A DNA stretch of 64,000 nt, taken from contig NZ_JACABA010000006.1 of assembly GCF_013377015.1 (NCBI RefSeq), positions 1-64,000 on the forward strand, read 5' to 3'. Shown one piece after another: positions 19,845 to 28,972 of the stretch. The first letter of the stretch is position 1. Every line of letters starts with the position of its first letter. Source of the DNA: Rhodopseudomonas sp. (GTDB lineage: Bacteria; Pseudomonadota; Alphaproteobacteria; Rhizobiales; Xanthobacteraceae). The position numbers and the translations under genes are program-made. The notes beneath the pieces were generated by a model. The model was not told where the DNA came from, did not search any database, and was given only the letters and a program-made list of their open reading frames with translations.

Positions 19845-21254
19845 ATGAACGATTCCCAGGCCCAGTTCGCCGCGCTCCGCCAGGCCGCCGATCCGGCGGT
19901 GGCCAACGCCATTGAACGAGTGATCGTCTCCGGCGCGGACCACGCGCTGAATCGCATCAATGTGCTGGACTTTGCGGCCCGCACTGGGCTCGACGAGGAG
20001 AAGGTCATCTCCGGCTTTCTGCACGCGTCCCGGATCGGCCTGTTCGACCTGACCTGGAACGTGCTGTGCCCCGGCTGCGGCGGCGTGCTCGACGCCCACG
20101 ACACCCTGAAATCGCTGCGCCACGAGGACTATCATTGCGGGCTGTGCGCCTGCGGCTATGAGGCGTCGGTCGACGAGCAGGTCGAGGTCGCCTTCACGGT
20201 CAGTCCGCGGGTCCGGCGGATTGCCGCGCACGATCCGCACACGCTGCCGTTGTGGGAATATTTCAAGCAGGTGTTCTGGAGTTCGGGCATCGACCTGGAC
20301 GAGGGTTCGTTCACGTCGCTGTCCGAAGAGGTGGTGCTCGACGCGATGGAATTGCCGGCGCGCGAGAAGGCGGTGATGTCGCTGCAATTGCCGGCGCAAT
20401 TCATCATCGTGTTCGAGCCGGTGACGCATGCGGCGCAATTCATCGACGTGCAGGGCGAGCCGACCAAGGAGCGCCAGCATCTGTCGCTGATCTACAACAA
20501 GACCCATCCGCCGACCGGGACGATGACGTTGCGCCCGGGCCCGCTGCGGCTCGCGCTCGACAACCAGACCGACGTCCGGGTACTGCCGTCGGTGTTCATC
20601 GCCGCCGATGCGCTGCATCACCTGATCGGCAAGCGGAAGCCGTTCCTCACCGCCAAGCGGATGCTGACCAACCAGACCTTCCGCGACATCTTCAAGGCGG
20701 ACAATTTGAACATCGATCAGCGCTTGAAGATCACCTCGCTGACTTTCCTGTTCACCGACCTCAAGGGTTCGACCGCGCTGTACGAGCGAGTAGGCGACCT
20801 GCACGCGTTCGATCTGGTCCGCGCGCATTTCCACGCGCTGGTGGAAATCATCGCGTCGGAGAAAGGCGCAGTGGTGAAAACCATCGGCGACGCGGTGATG
20901 GCGACCTTCGTGCGGCCGGAACACGCGCTGGCCGCGGGGTTGCGGATGCGCGCGGCGATGGACACGCTAAATGCCGAGCGCGGCACCAAGGATCTGGTGG
21001 TCAAGATCGGCATCCACGAGGGACCATGTCTCGCGGTGATGCTGAACGAGCGGCAGGACTATTTTGGCCAGACCGTCAACATCGCGGCCCGGGTGCAGGG
21101 GCTGTCGGCCTCGCAGGCGATCCACATCACCGGACCGGTGATCGATGCGCCCGCCGTCACCGCGATTCTGGCCAGGGAATCGATCACGCCGATCGAGAAG
21201 CACGCAGCGCTGCGCGGGATCGCCGACAAGATTCTGGTTTACGAGATCCCGTGA
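19845..21254 (+). CDS. Class III adenylate/guanylate cyclase with DUF5939-type zinc-ribbon N-terminal region
   Basis: 469 residues, no signal or membrane helix. Residues 1-60 are a helix-turn-helix-like helical segment, then a probable zinc ribbon (LCPGCGG near 75 and CGLCACG near 100), a beta-rich middle typical of DUF5939, and a C-terminal class III cyclase domain from about 300. The cyclase has FTDLKGSTALYE with the first metal-binding Asp, VVKTIGDAVMATF with the second, and YFGQTVNIAARVQ of the nucleotide pocket. It probably makes cAMP in the cytosol in response to a signal bound by the N-terminal part. GAGG precedes the ATG. The P450 gene ends 90 bp upstream. Confidence 0.88.
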   Translation: MNDSQAQFAALRQAADPAVANAIERVIVSGADHALNRINVLDFAARTGLDEEKVISGFLHASRIGLFDLTWNVLCPGCGGVLDAHDTLKSLRHEDYHCGLCACGYEASVDEQVEVAFTVSPRVRRIAAHDPHTLPLWEYFKQVFWSSGIDLDEGSFTSLSEEVVLDAMELPAREKAVMSLQLPAQFIIVFEPVTHAAQFIDVQGEPTKERQHLSLIYNKTHPPTGTMTLRPGPLRLALDNQTDVRVLPSVFIAADALHHLIGKRKPFLTAKRMLTNQTFRDIFKADNLNIDQRLKITSLTFLFTDLKGSTALYERVGDLHAFDLVRAHFHALVEIIASEKGAVVKTIGDAVMATFVRPEHALAAGLRMRAAMDTLNAERGTKDLVVKIGIHEGPCLAVMLNERQDYFGQTVNIAARVQGLSASQAIHITGPVIDAPAVTAILARESITPIEKHAALRGIADKILVYEIP

Positions 21255-21376
21255 CGTAGCAGATTACCAAACCGTTTTGTTTCGCGGCGGAACAGCCCCG
21301 GATTGCACGCGTTGAATTTTCACGCGATAAAATGCCGCAAGTCGCGGCCAGCCAGATCAGCCAACGGTTCAGACCA

Positions 21377-21856
21377 ATGCTTGCCAAACTCCGCCAGTTC
21401 ATTGCCGATGTCATTACCCCTGCCGAGCAACAGGCGCTGACCTTCGACGACAGCGGCTACCGATTGGCGGCCACCGCGCTGCTGATCCATGTGATCTCGC
21501 TCGATGGCGAGCCATCTGAGGTCGAGAAGCGTAAACTGCACATGCTGCTGGAAAGCCGGTTCGGACTTGATCCGGGAAGCACCGACCGGTTGATCGCGTC
21601 GGCCACCCTGATCGAGGGCGATGCGGTCGATCTGTACCAATTCACCAGCGTCATCATGCGCACGGTGGACGAGAAGGGCAGACTTCGCATTATCGAAATG
21701 ATGTGGCAGATGGTCTACGCCGACGGCAACGTCACCGAGTTCGAGGAAAATGTGGTTTGGCGCGCCGCGGATCTGCTCGCGGTGTCCTCGCGTGACCGCA
21801 TCAATCTCAAGCGCGGGGTCGCGGCGAGCCAGGCTGAGTCCGACGCAGTGAAGTGA
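21377..21856 (+). CDS. TerB-family (tellurite resistance B-like) protein
   Basis: A 159-residue helical protein. The TerB core covers about 25-150: YRLAATALLIHVISLDGEPSEVEKRKLHMLL and MMWQMVYADGNVTEFEENVVWRAADLL, with the paired acidic residues that may bind metal in TerB folds. The start is uncertain: ATG 21377 gives the usual N-terminus MLAKLRQFIADV, while ATG 21332 would add 15 residues; neither has a strong ribosome site. No terZ, terC or terD genes are nearby, so a tellurite role should not be assumed. Confidence 0.82.
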   Translation: MLAKLRQFIADVITPAEQQALTFDDSGYRLAATALLIHVISLDGEPSEVEKRKLHMLLESRFGLDPGSTDRLIASATLIEGDAVDLYQFTSVIMRTVDEKGRLRIIEMMWQMVYADGNVTEFEENVVWRAADLLAVSSRDRINLKRGVAASQAESDAVK

Positions 21857-22113
21857 GGTCTTGCGCACGCTTTGACGCCGGCAAATTGCCGACGATTCCG
21901 CCTGGATGTGAGCGGTTGCCGTCGTCCGCCGCACATTAAGAAACCTTAATGTTCCACGGAATCTGCTGCGTCCGCAGTTGCGCCCGACTATCAATTCGTC
22001 ATGGCGACCCCGCAACATTTCCATTGGCCTTGCACCCTGCTTGCATCCCGCATATGGCCTATACTGTGTTGTTGAGGCCGCTTGCCCATCATGTATTTCA
22101 AGAGCATTCAATC

Positions 22114-22890
22114 GTGACTGAACGCGTAACGTTGATCACAGGTGCCTCGGCGGGAATTGGTTCGGACCTGGCGAGAATTTTTGCTGCAAATGCCCATAAG
22201 GTGGCCTTGGTGGCCCGTCGGGGCGACCGCCTCACGACGCTGGCCGCGGAAATTGTCGCCGCGGGCGGCACTGCTCCGATCATCATCCCCTGCGATCTCG
22301 CGCTGCCCGGGGCCGCCGATCAGATCGTCGCGGCGCTGGATGCCGCCGGCGTCGAAGTCGAATACCTGGTCAACAATGCCGGCTACGGCCTGTTCGGCCG
22401 GGCGGCCGAGCTCGACCGGGACGACCAGCTCGGCATTGTCGATGTCAATATTCGAGCGCTGACCGACCTGTCGCTGCGATTCGCCGAGAGCGTGACCCGG
22501 CACCGCGGCGGGATCCTGAACGTGGCTTCGATCGCCGGCTTCCTGCCGGGGCCGGGGATGGCGGTCTATTACGCCTCCAAGGCGTTCGTGCTGTCGTTTT
22601 CCGAGGCGCTGCACAATGAGCTCGGACCGCGCGGCGTTCGCGTGACCGCGCTTTGCCCGGGTCCGGTGCCGACCGAGTTTCAGATCCGCGCCGGCTTCAA
22701 GCCGGGGCTCGATTCGACGATTCTGAATGTGCTCCCGGCCGCGGTGGCGCGCCAGGGATACGAGGGGCTGATGGCCAATAAACGCCTGGTGCTGCCCGGC
22801 CTCGGGATCAAGATGGTGCCGTTCCTGCTAAGGTTTTTCCCGCGCGGGTTCGTGCTTGGCGCGGTGGGCCGGTTGCAGCGCAAGCGCTGA
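22114..22890 (+). CDS. Short-chain dehydrogenase/reductase
   Basis: A 258-residue classical SDR with TGASAGIG cofactor glycines near residue 8, NNAGYG near 83, catalytic Ser in NVASIAG and Tyr-Lys in VYYASKAF, then PGPVPTEF. The C-terminal tail has a hydrophobic segment (MVPFLLRFFPRGFVLGAVG) that may associate with membrane. NADP preference is suggested by ARRGDR after the second strand. A GTG start at 22114 removes an unconserved upstream extension. The substrate cannot be assigned. A small perfect hairpin CATTAAG/CTTAATG (21933-21950) lies in the 257-bp upstream gap. Confidence 0.9.
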   Translation: MTERVTLITGASAGIGSDLARIFAANAHKVALVARRGDRLTTLAAEIVAAGGTAPIIIPCDLALPGAADQIVAALDAAGVEVEYLVNNAGYGLFGRAAELDRDDQLGIVDVNIRALTDLSLRFAESVTRHRGGILNVASIAGFLPGPGMAVYYASKAFVLSFSEALHNELGPRGVRVTALCPGPVPTEFQIRAGFKPGLDSTILNVLPAAVARQGYEGLMANKRLVLPGLGIKMVPFLLRFFPRGFVLGAVGRLQRKR

Positions 22891-23055
22891 ATTCACCCGG
22901 TCGGATCGCAGGGGCCATAATTCTGGCCCGGGCCTTGCTTATAAGTTGGCTGAAATCATGCAGGTCAGCTCAACTGATGAGACGTTCAGGCCTGTGAGCC
23001 ATTTGACAATGACGCCGCCCCAACTTCACGGACCCGGCGTGAACAAAAAGAATCG

Positions 23056-23877
23056 ATGCCCAAACTGATTGAGGTCGAACCAAGCTGCCGGCCCGCCGCG
23101 CTGGCCCCGCTCGCTGCGGTTCTTCAACCATTGCCGAAAACCCAGGATATCCGGCCGGTCCTGATCGTGCTGCACCAGGAAACCTCGACCCCGGGACGGG
23201 TCGGCAACGCGCTGCGGCTGCTCGGGCATCCGCTCGATATCAGGCGGCCGCGATTCGGCGATCCGCTGCCGGAAACGCTCGACGGCCACGCCGGCGCGGT
23301 GATTTTCGGCGGTCCGATGAGCGCCAACGATCCCGACGACTACGTTCGCCGCGAGATCGACTGGATCGCGGTGCCGCTGAAGGAAGACCGGCCATTTCTC
23401 GGCATCTGCCTCGGCGCGCAGATGCTGGCGGTTCAGCTCGGCGCCCGCGTGGCGCCGCATCCGCATGGCCGCGCCGAAATCGGCTATTACGACATCCGGC
23501 CGACCGCGGCGGGGCGGGCGATCTGCACGCAATGGCCGGAGCAGGTCTATCACTGGCACGGCGAGGGGTTCGATCTGCCGTCGGGGAGCGAATTGCTCGC
23601 CGAAGGCGGCGATTTCCCGGTCCAGGCGTTTCGCGCCGGACACTCGTTCGGCGTCCAGTTTCACCCCGACGTCACTACCGCGATGATGCATCGCTGGACC
23701 ACCCGCGGCCATGCCCGGTTGGAATTGCCGGGTGCGCGGCCGCGCCGCGACCATTTTGCCGACCGCGCAGTGCACGATGTCGCCGAGCGGGTCTGGCTGC
23801 GGGATTTTCTCGACAACTGGTTGGCGCGGATGCCGCTGCCGGCCCCCGAATTGGCGCTGCGGGAAGCCGCCGAATAG
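23056..23877 (+). CDS. Class I glutamine amidotransferase-like protein
   Basis: 273 residues with a stand-alone GATase1 domain from about 40 to 230. It has VIFGGPMSAND (oxyanion strand), the nucleophile elbow GICLGAQML with Cys, the HGRAEIGYYDI region, and the catalytic His in GVQFHPDV. The usual Glu two residues after His is Asp here. No synthetase domain is fused and no purine or tryptophan gene is adjacent, so the ammonia acceptor is unknown; gamma-glutamyl hydrolase-like activity is another option. It has its own gap from the SDR (165 bp) and is followed by the NTF2-like gene. Confidence 0.87.
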   Translation: MPKLIEVEPSCRPAALAPLAAVLQPLPKTQDIRPVLIVLHQETSTPGRVGNALRLLGHPLDIRRPRFGDPLPETLDGHAGAVIFGGPMSANDPDDYVRREIDWIAVPLKEDRPFLGICLGAQMLAVQLGARVAPHPHGRAEIGYYDIRPTAAGRAICTQWPEQVYHWHGEGFDLPSGSELLAEGGDFPVQAFRAGHSFGVQFHPDVTTAMMHRWTTRGHARLELPGARPRRDHFADRAVHDVAERVWLRDFLDNWLARMPLPAPELALREAAE

Positions 23878-23984
23878 ACTTTGCGCAGATTTAGGCTTCC
23901 CGAAAGCTGGCTTTCCTTTTTCCCGATGCGGTGAATAGAGTCGCCCTGGCGCCGGCGTTGCGATCGGCCCGCAGGGGAGGCGAC

Positions 23985-24491
23985 ATGAAGACCGAGGAAT
24001 TCGCGCGGCTGCTGGAGCAGTTCACCCGCTCCGCCGAATCCGGCGATGGCGCCCGCTTCGCGGCGCATTTCACCGAGGACGCGATTTATTACGACTACAT
24101 CTACGGCCCGCATACCGGCCGCGCCGAGATCGCGCATATGATGCAGGACATGTTTCATCGCGACGCCGCCGACTATCGCTGGGAGATGTTCGACCCGGTC
24201 TGCGATGGCGCCACCGGCTACGCATGGTCGCTGTCGAGCTTCACCTCGAAAATTCCGCAGTTCGAAGGCCAGCAGGTGGTGATCGACGGCATGAGCCGCT
24301 TTGTCTTGCGCGACGGCCTGATCGCCGAATACCGCGAATCGGTCAATGGCGGGGTGGCGATGCAGCAGCTCGGCGTCGCGCCGGAGCGGATGGGCAAGGT
24401 GTTCCAGCGCTGGAGCGGCTGGCTCAAGGAGCGGCCGGAAACCATCGCCTATCTGGCCCGGCCGAAGGGCTCGGGCGCCGGACAATCATAG
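23985..24491 (+). CDS. NTF2-like (SnoaL-type) protein
   Basis: 168 residues. The cone-shaped NTF2 fold is indicated by the start MKTEEFARLLEQFTRSAESGD, then RFAAHFTEDAIYYDYIYGPHTGRAEI and YRWEMFDPVCDGATGYAWSLSSF. Members are polyketide cyclases, isomerases or dehydratases, or binding proteins. GGGGAGG precedes ATG 23985. It lies 55 bp upstream of a crotonase gene on the same strand, so the two are probably co-transcribed and may act on the same CoA-linked or lipid substrate; this is inference. Confidence 0.82.
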   Translation: MKTEEFARLLEQFTRSAESGDGARFAAHFTEDAIYYDYIYGPHTGRAEIAHMMQDMFHRDAADYRWEMFDPVCDGATGYAWSLSSFTSKIPQFEGQQVVIDGMSRFVLRDGLIAEYRESVNGGVAMQQLGVAPERMGKVFQRWSGWLKERPETIAYLARPKGSGAGQS

Positions 24492-24546
24492 ACGCCACAA
24501 ACAACGATCGTCGCCCAAGCGACGGCAGCACAGGGAGAGACCACGG

Positions 24547-25359
24547 GTGAGCTATCAACATATTCTCTACGCGGTGGAGCAGAACATCGCGACCCTCACG
24601 TTGAACCGGCCGGACCGGATGAACGCCTGGACGCCGATCATGGAGCGCGAGGTGCGCGGGGCGATGCAGGCCGCCGCGCAGGACGACGGCGTCCGCGTCA
24701 TCGTGCTGACCGGCGCCGGGCGGGCATTCTGCGCCGGCGCCGACATGGAGGTGCTGCAGCAGATCGACCCCGACGACATCCGCAAGGCCGAGAGCTTGCC
24801 GCCGTTCGACATGAACCGGCGCCCGGACTGGCAGGCGCGCTATTCGTACTACCCCTCGATCGCCAAGCCGATCATCGGCATGCTGAACGGCGCCACCGCC
24901 GGCATCGGCCTGGTTCACGCGCTGTATTGCGACATCCGCTTTGCCGCCGACAACACCGTGTTCACCACCTCGTTCGCGCGGCGCGGGCTGATCGCCGAGC
25001 ACGGCATCAGCTGGATGCTGCCGCGGATCGTCGGCCACGCCAACGCGCTCGACTTGCTGCTGTCGGCGCGCAGGGTTTCGAGCGACGAAGCGTTGCGGAT
25101 CGGCCTGATCAACCGGCTCTATCCCCCAGATCAATTGCGCGAACAAACCTATGCGTATGCCCGCGATCTGGCGGAATTCGTGTCGCCGACGGCGATGGCG
25201 GTGATCAAACGGCAGCTTTATGACGTACCGTTCCAGAGCCTCGCCGAGGCCACCATCGACGCCAACCGCGAAATGGTGCGGGCGCTGGGCGGCGCGGATT
25301 TCAAGGAAGGCGTCGCCAGCTTCATGGAAAAGCGGCCGCCACGGTTTAAGGGTGGGTGA
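24547..25359 (+). CDS. Enoyl-CoA hydratase/isomerase (crotonase family)
   Basis: 270 residues with the crotonase fold: TLNRPDRMNAWTPIM, the oxyanion segment GAGRAFCAGADMEVLQ, a second CoA/oxyanion stretch GATAGIGLVHALYCDIRFAA, and GLIAEHGISWMLPRIVG with a catalytic-type Glu. It hydrates or isomerises an acyl-CoA in the cytoplasm; the exact substrate is not determinable. The GTG start at 24547 is preceded by AGGGAGAG and gives the standard N-terminus SYQHILYAVEQNIATLTLNRP. Downstream of the NTF2-like gene. Confidence 0.92.
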   Translation: MSYQHILYAVEQNIATLTLNRPDRMNAWTPIMEREVRGAMQAAAQDDGVRVIVLTGAGRAFCAGADMEVLQQIDPDDIRKAESLPPFDMNRRPDWQARYSYYPSIAKPIIGMLNGATAGIGLVHALYCDIRFAADNTVFTTSFARRGLIAEHGISWMLPRIVGHANALDLLLSARRVSSDEALRIGLINRLYPPDQLREQTYAYARDLAEFVSPTAMAVIKRQLYDVPFQSLAEATIDANREMVRALGGADFKEGVASFMEKRPPRFKGG

Positions 25360-25385
25360 GGGGACATATGGGAGAGTGCTTCAGA

Positions 25386-25470
25386 AGCCCGTCTTCGCCC
25401 TGCGGGCTTCGCCGGACACGCTTCGCTTCGGGCTAGCGCGGCTGCGCCACGCGTAGCCGAAGGCGAAGCG
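25386..25470. repeat. Imperfect palindromic intergenic repeat next to tRNA-Ala (family E)
   Basis: CACGCTTCGC-TTCGG on the left pairs with CCGAAGGCGAAGCGTG on the right around an internal GC-rich stem (AGCGCGGCTGCGCCACGCGT). It ends exactly at the tRNA 3' end and could terminate both the crotonase transcript and tRNA-Ala. Confidence 0.6.
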
Positions 25471-25546
<76 letters not shown>

Positions 25547-25745
25547 TGCGTGATCGGCTCGCTTTATAGGCGATTCCGGCCAGCAATCGGCGTCATTTAC
25601 AGTCCCCACCAAGGCCAAGTCAAGAACGACCGAAATCGCGATTTGCGGGCCCTATTTGCCGGGAACTTCCCTTGTTTGCGCGCGGTTGAGTCGATATTTA
25701 CGGGCTAGTCGAATCCGCGACCGAACCCCGCGAGCCACCCCCGCC

Positions 25746-26036
25746 ATGCGAGCCATTCTCGACATCGTTCTGATCATTCTCGACCTGTACATCTGGCTGT
25801 TGATCGCCTCGGCGATCCTGTCATGGCTGATCGCGTTCAACGTCGTGAACACGCGCAATCAGTTTGTGGCCTCGGTGTCGGAGTTCCTGTACCGGATCAC
25901 GGAGCCGCTGCTGGCGCCGATCCGCAACTTCATGCCGGCGCTCGGCGGGCTCGATATCTCGCCGATCATCCTGATCCTGATCATCATGTTCCTGCAGCGG
26001 GTGATCACTTATTACATCTACCCTGCGGTGTTCTGA
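25746..26036 (+). CDS. YggT family membrane protein
   Basis: A 96-residue protein with two hydrophobic hairpins: ILDIVLIILDLYIWLLIASAILSWL near the N-terminus and ISPIILILIIMFLQRVITYYI at the C-terminus. The linking loop NQFVASVSEFLYRITEPLLAPIRNFMP is the YggT signature. YggT proteins are linked to osmotic tolerance and thylakoid/cell-division organisation in other organisms. The ATG at 25746 gives the standard length. Its stop overlaps the proposed beginning of the DUF167 gene, the usual neighbour. Confidence 0.93.
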   Translation: MRAILDIVLIILDLYIWLLIASAILSWLIAFNVVNTRNQFVASVSEFLYRITEPLLAPIRNFMPALGGLDISPIILILIIMFLQRVITYYIYPAVF

Positions 26037-26368
26037 TCGGGATCAACGACCAGGCTTGGCGGTACTCGGCTCAGGGCATCAGTGTGGCGGTCCGGGTCAC
26101 GCCGCGCGGCGGGCGCGACGACATCGATGGGCTCGAGACACTGTCCGACGGCCGCTGCGTGGTGAAGGTGCGAGTCCGCGCTATCGCCGAGGGTGGCGAG
26201 GCCAATCGCGCGGTGACCGAGCTGCTCGCCAAATCGCTCGGCGTGCCGAAGCGCAATGTCCGGGTGCTGTCGGGCACCACCTCGCGACTCAAGCAGATCG
26301 CTGTTGACGGCGACCCCACCCAGCTCGGCGACACGCTGCGGCAACTGACCGCGGCGAAGCCCGAATGA
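26033..26368 (+). CDS. DUF167 (YggU-type) protein; start codon non-standard or uncertain
   Basis: The protein has the complete DUF167 fold: [63 protein letters not shown]. No ATG, GTG or TTG lies in frame near the conserved N-terminus. Candidates are CTG 26033, overlapping the yggT stop (CTGA), ATC 26036 or 26042, or GTG 26084, which would remove the first strand [10 protein letters not shown]. Start 26033 is entered for completeness (111 residues). Reading from the yggT stop suggests translational coupling. The role is unknown; it is conserved next to yggT and folD. Confidence 0.8.
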   Translation: MIGINDQAWRYSAQGISVAVRVTPRGGRDDIDGLETLSDGRCVVKVRVRAIAEGGEANRAVTELLAKSLGVPKRNVRVLSGTTSRLKQIAVDGDPTQLGDTLRQLTAAKPE

Positions 26369-26387
26369 TGCAACCCCAGAGGACGAC

Positions 26388-27275
26388 ATGACTGCCCGGA
26401 TAATCGATGGAAAGATCATTTCGGCCGAGCTGCGCGGCCGCGTTGCCGCGGAGGTGACGCGGATCAAGGCCGATCACGGCATCACGCCGGGGCTCGCGGT
26501 GGTCCTGGTGGGCAGCGACCCGGCCTCCGAGGTCTATGTCCGATCCAAGCACAAGCAGACCCAGGAAGCCGGCATGGCGTCGTTCGAGCACCGGCTGCCG
26601 GCCGATGTGGCGCAGGCCGAGTTGCTGGCGCTGATCGCTAAGCTCAACCGCGATCCGGCGGTGCACGGCATCCTGGTGCAATTGCCGCTGCCGAAGGGGC
26701 TCGACAGCAATGCGGTGATCGCCGCGATCGATCCGGCCAAGGATGTCGACGGCCTCAACCCGGTCAATGCCGGCCGCCTCGCGAGCGGGTTGTTCGCGCT
26801 GACGCCGTGCACGCCGCTCGGTTGCATCATCATGGCCAAGCAGGTCCACGCCTCGCTGGAGGGCATGAATGCGATCGTGGTCGGCCGCTCCAATCTGGTC
26901 GGCAAGCCGCTGGTGCAGTTGCTGCTCAACGAGAACGCCACGGTGACGATCGCGCATTCGCGCTCGCGCGATCTGCCGGCTTTGTGCCGGCAGGCCGATC
27001 TGGTGTTCGCCGCGGTCGGCAAGCCGGAGATGATCCGTGGCGACTGGATCAAGCCGGGCGCCACCGTAATCGACGTCGGCATCAATCGCACGCCGTCGCC
27101 GGATGGCGGCAAGGACAAGCTCGTCGGCGACGTCGCCTTCGCGGAGGCCAGGGAGATCGCCGGTGCGATCACCCCGGTGCCGGGCGGCGTCGGGCTGATG
27201 ACGGTGGCGTGCCTGCTGGTCAACACCGTCCGCGCCGCCAGCGCGATTCACGGATTGCCGGCGCCGGCGGTGTAG
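26388..27275 (+). CDS. folD: Bifunctional methylenetetrahydrofolate dehydrogenase / cyclohydrolase
   Basis: Interconverts 5,10-methylene-THF and 10-formyl-THF using NADP, supplying one-carbon units. 295 residues with the catalytic Lys in [40 protein letters not shown], the dinucleotide motif [12 protein letters not shown], and the C-terminal [21 protein letters not shown] precedes ATG 26388, which is 19 bp after the DUF167 stop, so the two are likely in one operon with yggT. Confidence 0.97.
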   Translation: MTARIIDGKIISAELRGRVAAEVTRIKADHGITPGLAVVLVGSDPASEVYVRSKHKQTQEAGMASFEHRLPADVAQAELLALIAKLNRDPAVHGILVQLPLPKGLDSNAVIAAIDPAKDVDGLNPVNAGRLASGLFALTPCTPLGCIIMAKQVHASLEGMNAIVVGRSNLVGKPLVQLLLNENATVTIAHSRSRDLPALCRQADLVFAAVGKPEMIRGDWIKPGATVIDVGINRTPSPDGGKDKLVGDVAFAEAREIAGAITPVPGGVGLMTVACLLVNTVRAASAIHGLPAPAV

Positions 27276-27296
27276 CTCGCGCTGCTGAATCTCCAG

Positions 27297-27400
27297 CTGT
27301 CATCACCCGGCTTGACCGGGCGACCCAGTATCCAGAGTGCCGATGGTCTATCGAGATGTCCCGGCGTACTGGGTCACCCGCTTTCGCGGGTGATGACAGT
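27297..27400. repeat. Large interspersed palindromic element (family A, copy 2)
   Basis: 104 bp with perfect terminal inverted arms CTGTCATCACCCG and CGGGTGATGACAG, and inner arms GACCCAGTA/TACTGGGTC. It shares the core of the element at 5898-6002 and again sits between convergent genes (folD and the M20 peptidase), where it can act as a bidirectional terminator. Confidence 0.88.
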
Positions 27401-27447
27401 AATTGTTGCAGCTATTTGGTGTGCCTGATCCAAGGCACGCGACCTGA

Positions 27448-28929
27448 CTACCCCGCGGTGTTCTGCATCAGCCGGATATAGAACCGGATCATGTCGCCGT
27501 AATTCTTGATGCTGATCCGCTCATTGGTGCCGTGGAAGCGCTTCAGATCGTCGGAATTCGCCCGCACCGGCGAGAAGCGCAGAATGTTGTCGGCGACCTC
27601 CGAATAATGCCGCGAATCGGTCGCGGCGATCATCAGGCCGGGCGCGACCACGACGTCCGGAAAGATCTCGCGGATAGTCTGGTTGAGCTTGCGATACGAC
27701 GCACTGCCGGTGCCGGTGACCGGCGGCGGATCGAAATTGCCGTCAAAAGTGCCGATCGAAATCCGGTCGTTGCGGACGCTGTCGCGGACATGATCGGAGA
27801 CGCTGGCCTGGGTGTCGCCCGGAAGCAGTCGGAAATTCACGCTGGCCTCGGCGTTGCCGGGCAGCACGTTGTCCTTCTCGCCGGCATTGAAGATCGTCAG
27901 CGCCGTGGTGGTGCGGACCATCGCCTCGGTGGTGCCGCTCTTCTCGAACTCGCGCAGCAGCAGCGGTTTGAACAGCCATAGATTCGACAGCACCACGCGG
28001 TTGAAACCACTCATCTCGGGCGCCAGCGTGTCGAACATTTCCGACACCGCGCCGCGGACATGCATCGGCAACCGATTGTCCTCGAGATGCGCCAGCGCGG
28101 CGCTCATCATCCCGATCGCGGTGTCGCGCGGCGGCATCGAGGAATGGCCGGGCGTGGCGCGCACCGTCAGCACCAGCGTCGCATAGCCCTTCTCGGCGAC
28201 GCCGATCAGCGCCGCCGGCTTGGGTAGGCCCTTCATGATCCCCTCGGTGATCAGCAGGCCCTCGTCGAGCACGAATTCCAGCCGCACCCCGCGCGACTTC
28301 AGCAGCTTGGCGATGGCGCCGGCGCCACGCAGCCCCGAGACTTCCTCGTCATGCCCGAAGGCGAAATAGATCGTCCGCTTCGGGCGGAAGCCCTGTTTGG
28401 CCATCTGCTCGGCGGCTTCGAGCATCGCATAGAGATTACCCTTGTCGTCCCAGGAGCCGCGGCCCCAGATGAAGCCATCGGCGATCGCGCCGCTGAACGG
28501 CTTTTGCTGCCAGTCCGGTTCGGTCTTTGGGGCGATCGGCACCACGTCCTGATGCGCCAGCAGCCCGATCGACTGCGCCTTCGGATCGGACCCCTCCCAA
28601 GTGTAGAGCAGGCTGTGACCACCGACGATCTCGCGCTTCGCCGCGGCGTGGAAAGCCGGGAAGCTGGTTTCGATATGCGCTCGCAAGCCGCGCAGCGCCT
28701 CGGCGTCCTGCTCGGGATTGAGGAAATTCGAAATGGTCTGGAACTGGATCGCCTCGGACAGCCGCTTCGCGCTGCCCTGTTCGTCGACTTCGACCGGCGG
28801 CACTGCGGCGACCTGCAATTGCTTGGAGCCGTGACGGACAGTGTTGGTGGCGAGCACGCCGGCCAGCACGATCAGCGCCAGCACGGTCAGCGCCACGATA
28901 TTGCGGATCAATCTGAGCAGCCTGCGCAT
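27448..28929 (-). CDS. M20 family metallopeptidase (carboxypeptidase S / PM20D1-like), membrane-anchored
   Basis: 493 residues. A single N-terminal membrane helix (about 8-30, IVALTVLALIVLAGVLA) precedes a periplasmic di-zinc peptidase: LLAHQDVVP with the first His, WGRGSWDDKGN with the bridging Asp, and FGHDEEVSGLRGA with the Glu pair, then the dimerisation lid and a final ATDSRHYSEV with the last His. The length and anchor match the carboxypeptidase S subgroup, which cleaves or forms N-acyl and peptide amides. The substrate is unknown. It lies 43 bp downstream of ppa on the same strand. Confidence 0.92.
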   Translation of the reverse strand: MRRLLRLIRNIVALTVLALIVLAGVLATNTVRHGSKQLQVAAVPPVEVDEQGSAKRLSEAIQFQTISNFLNPEQDAEALRGLRAHIETSFPAFHAAAKREIVGGHSLLYTWEGSDPKAQSIGLLAHQDVVPIAPKTEPDWQQKPFSGAIADGFIWGRGSWDDKGNLYAMLEAAEQMAKQGFRPKRTIYFAFGHDEEVSGLRGAGAIAKLLKSRGVRLEFVLDEGLLITEGIMKGLPKPAALIGVAEKGYATLVLTVRATPGHSSMPPRDTAIGMMSAALAHLEDNRLPMHVRGAVSEMFDTLAPEMSGFNRVVLSNLWLFKPLLLREFEKSGTTEAMVRTTTALTIFNAGEKDNVLPGNAEASVNFRLLPGDTQASVSDHVRDSVRNDRISIGTFDGNFDPPPVTGTGSASYRKLNQTIREIFPDVVVAPGLMIAATDSRHYSEVADNILRFSPVRANSDDLKRFHGTNERISIKNYGDMIRFYIRLMQNTAG

Positions 28930-28972
28930 CGCGGTCTCCCTGGATCTTGCGGCGGTGCGGTGCCTGAAGGAG

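Noticed and set aside
21377-21856. A tellurite-resistance operon
   Set aside because: Only one TerB-like protein is present; terZ, terA, terC, terD and terE are absent, so the name is structural only.
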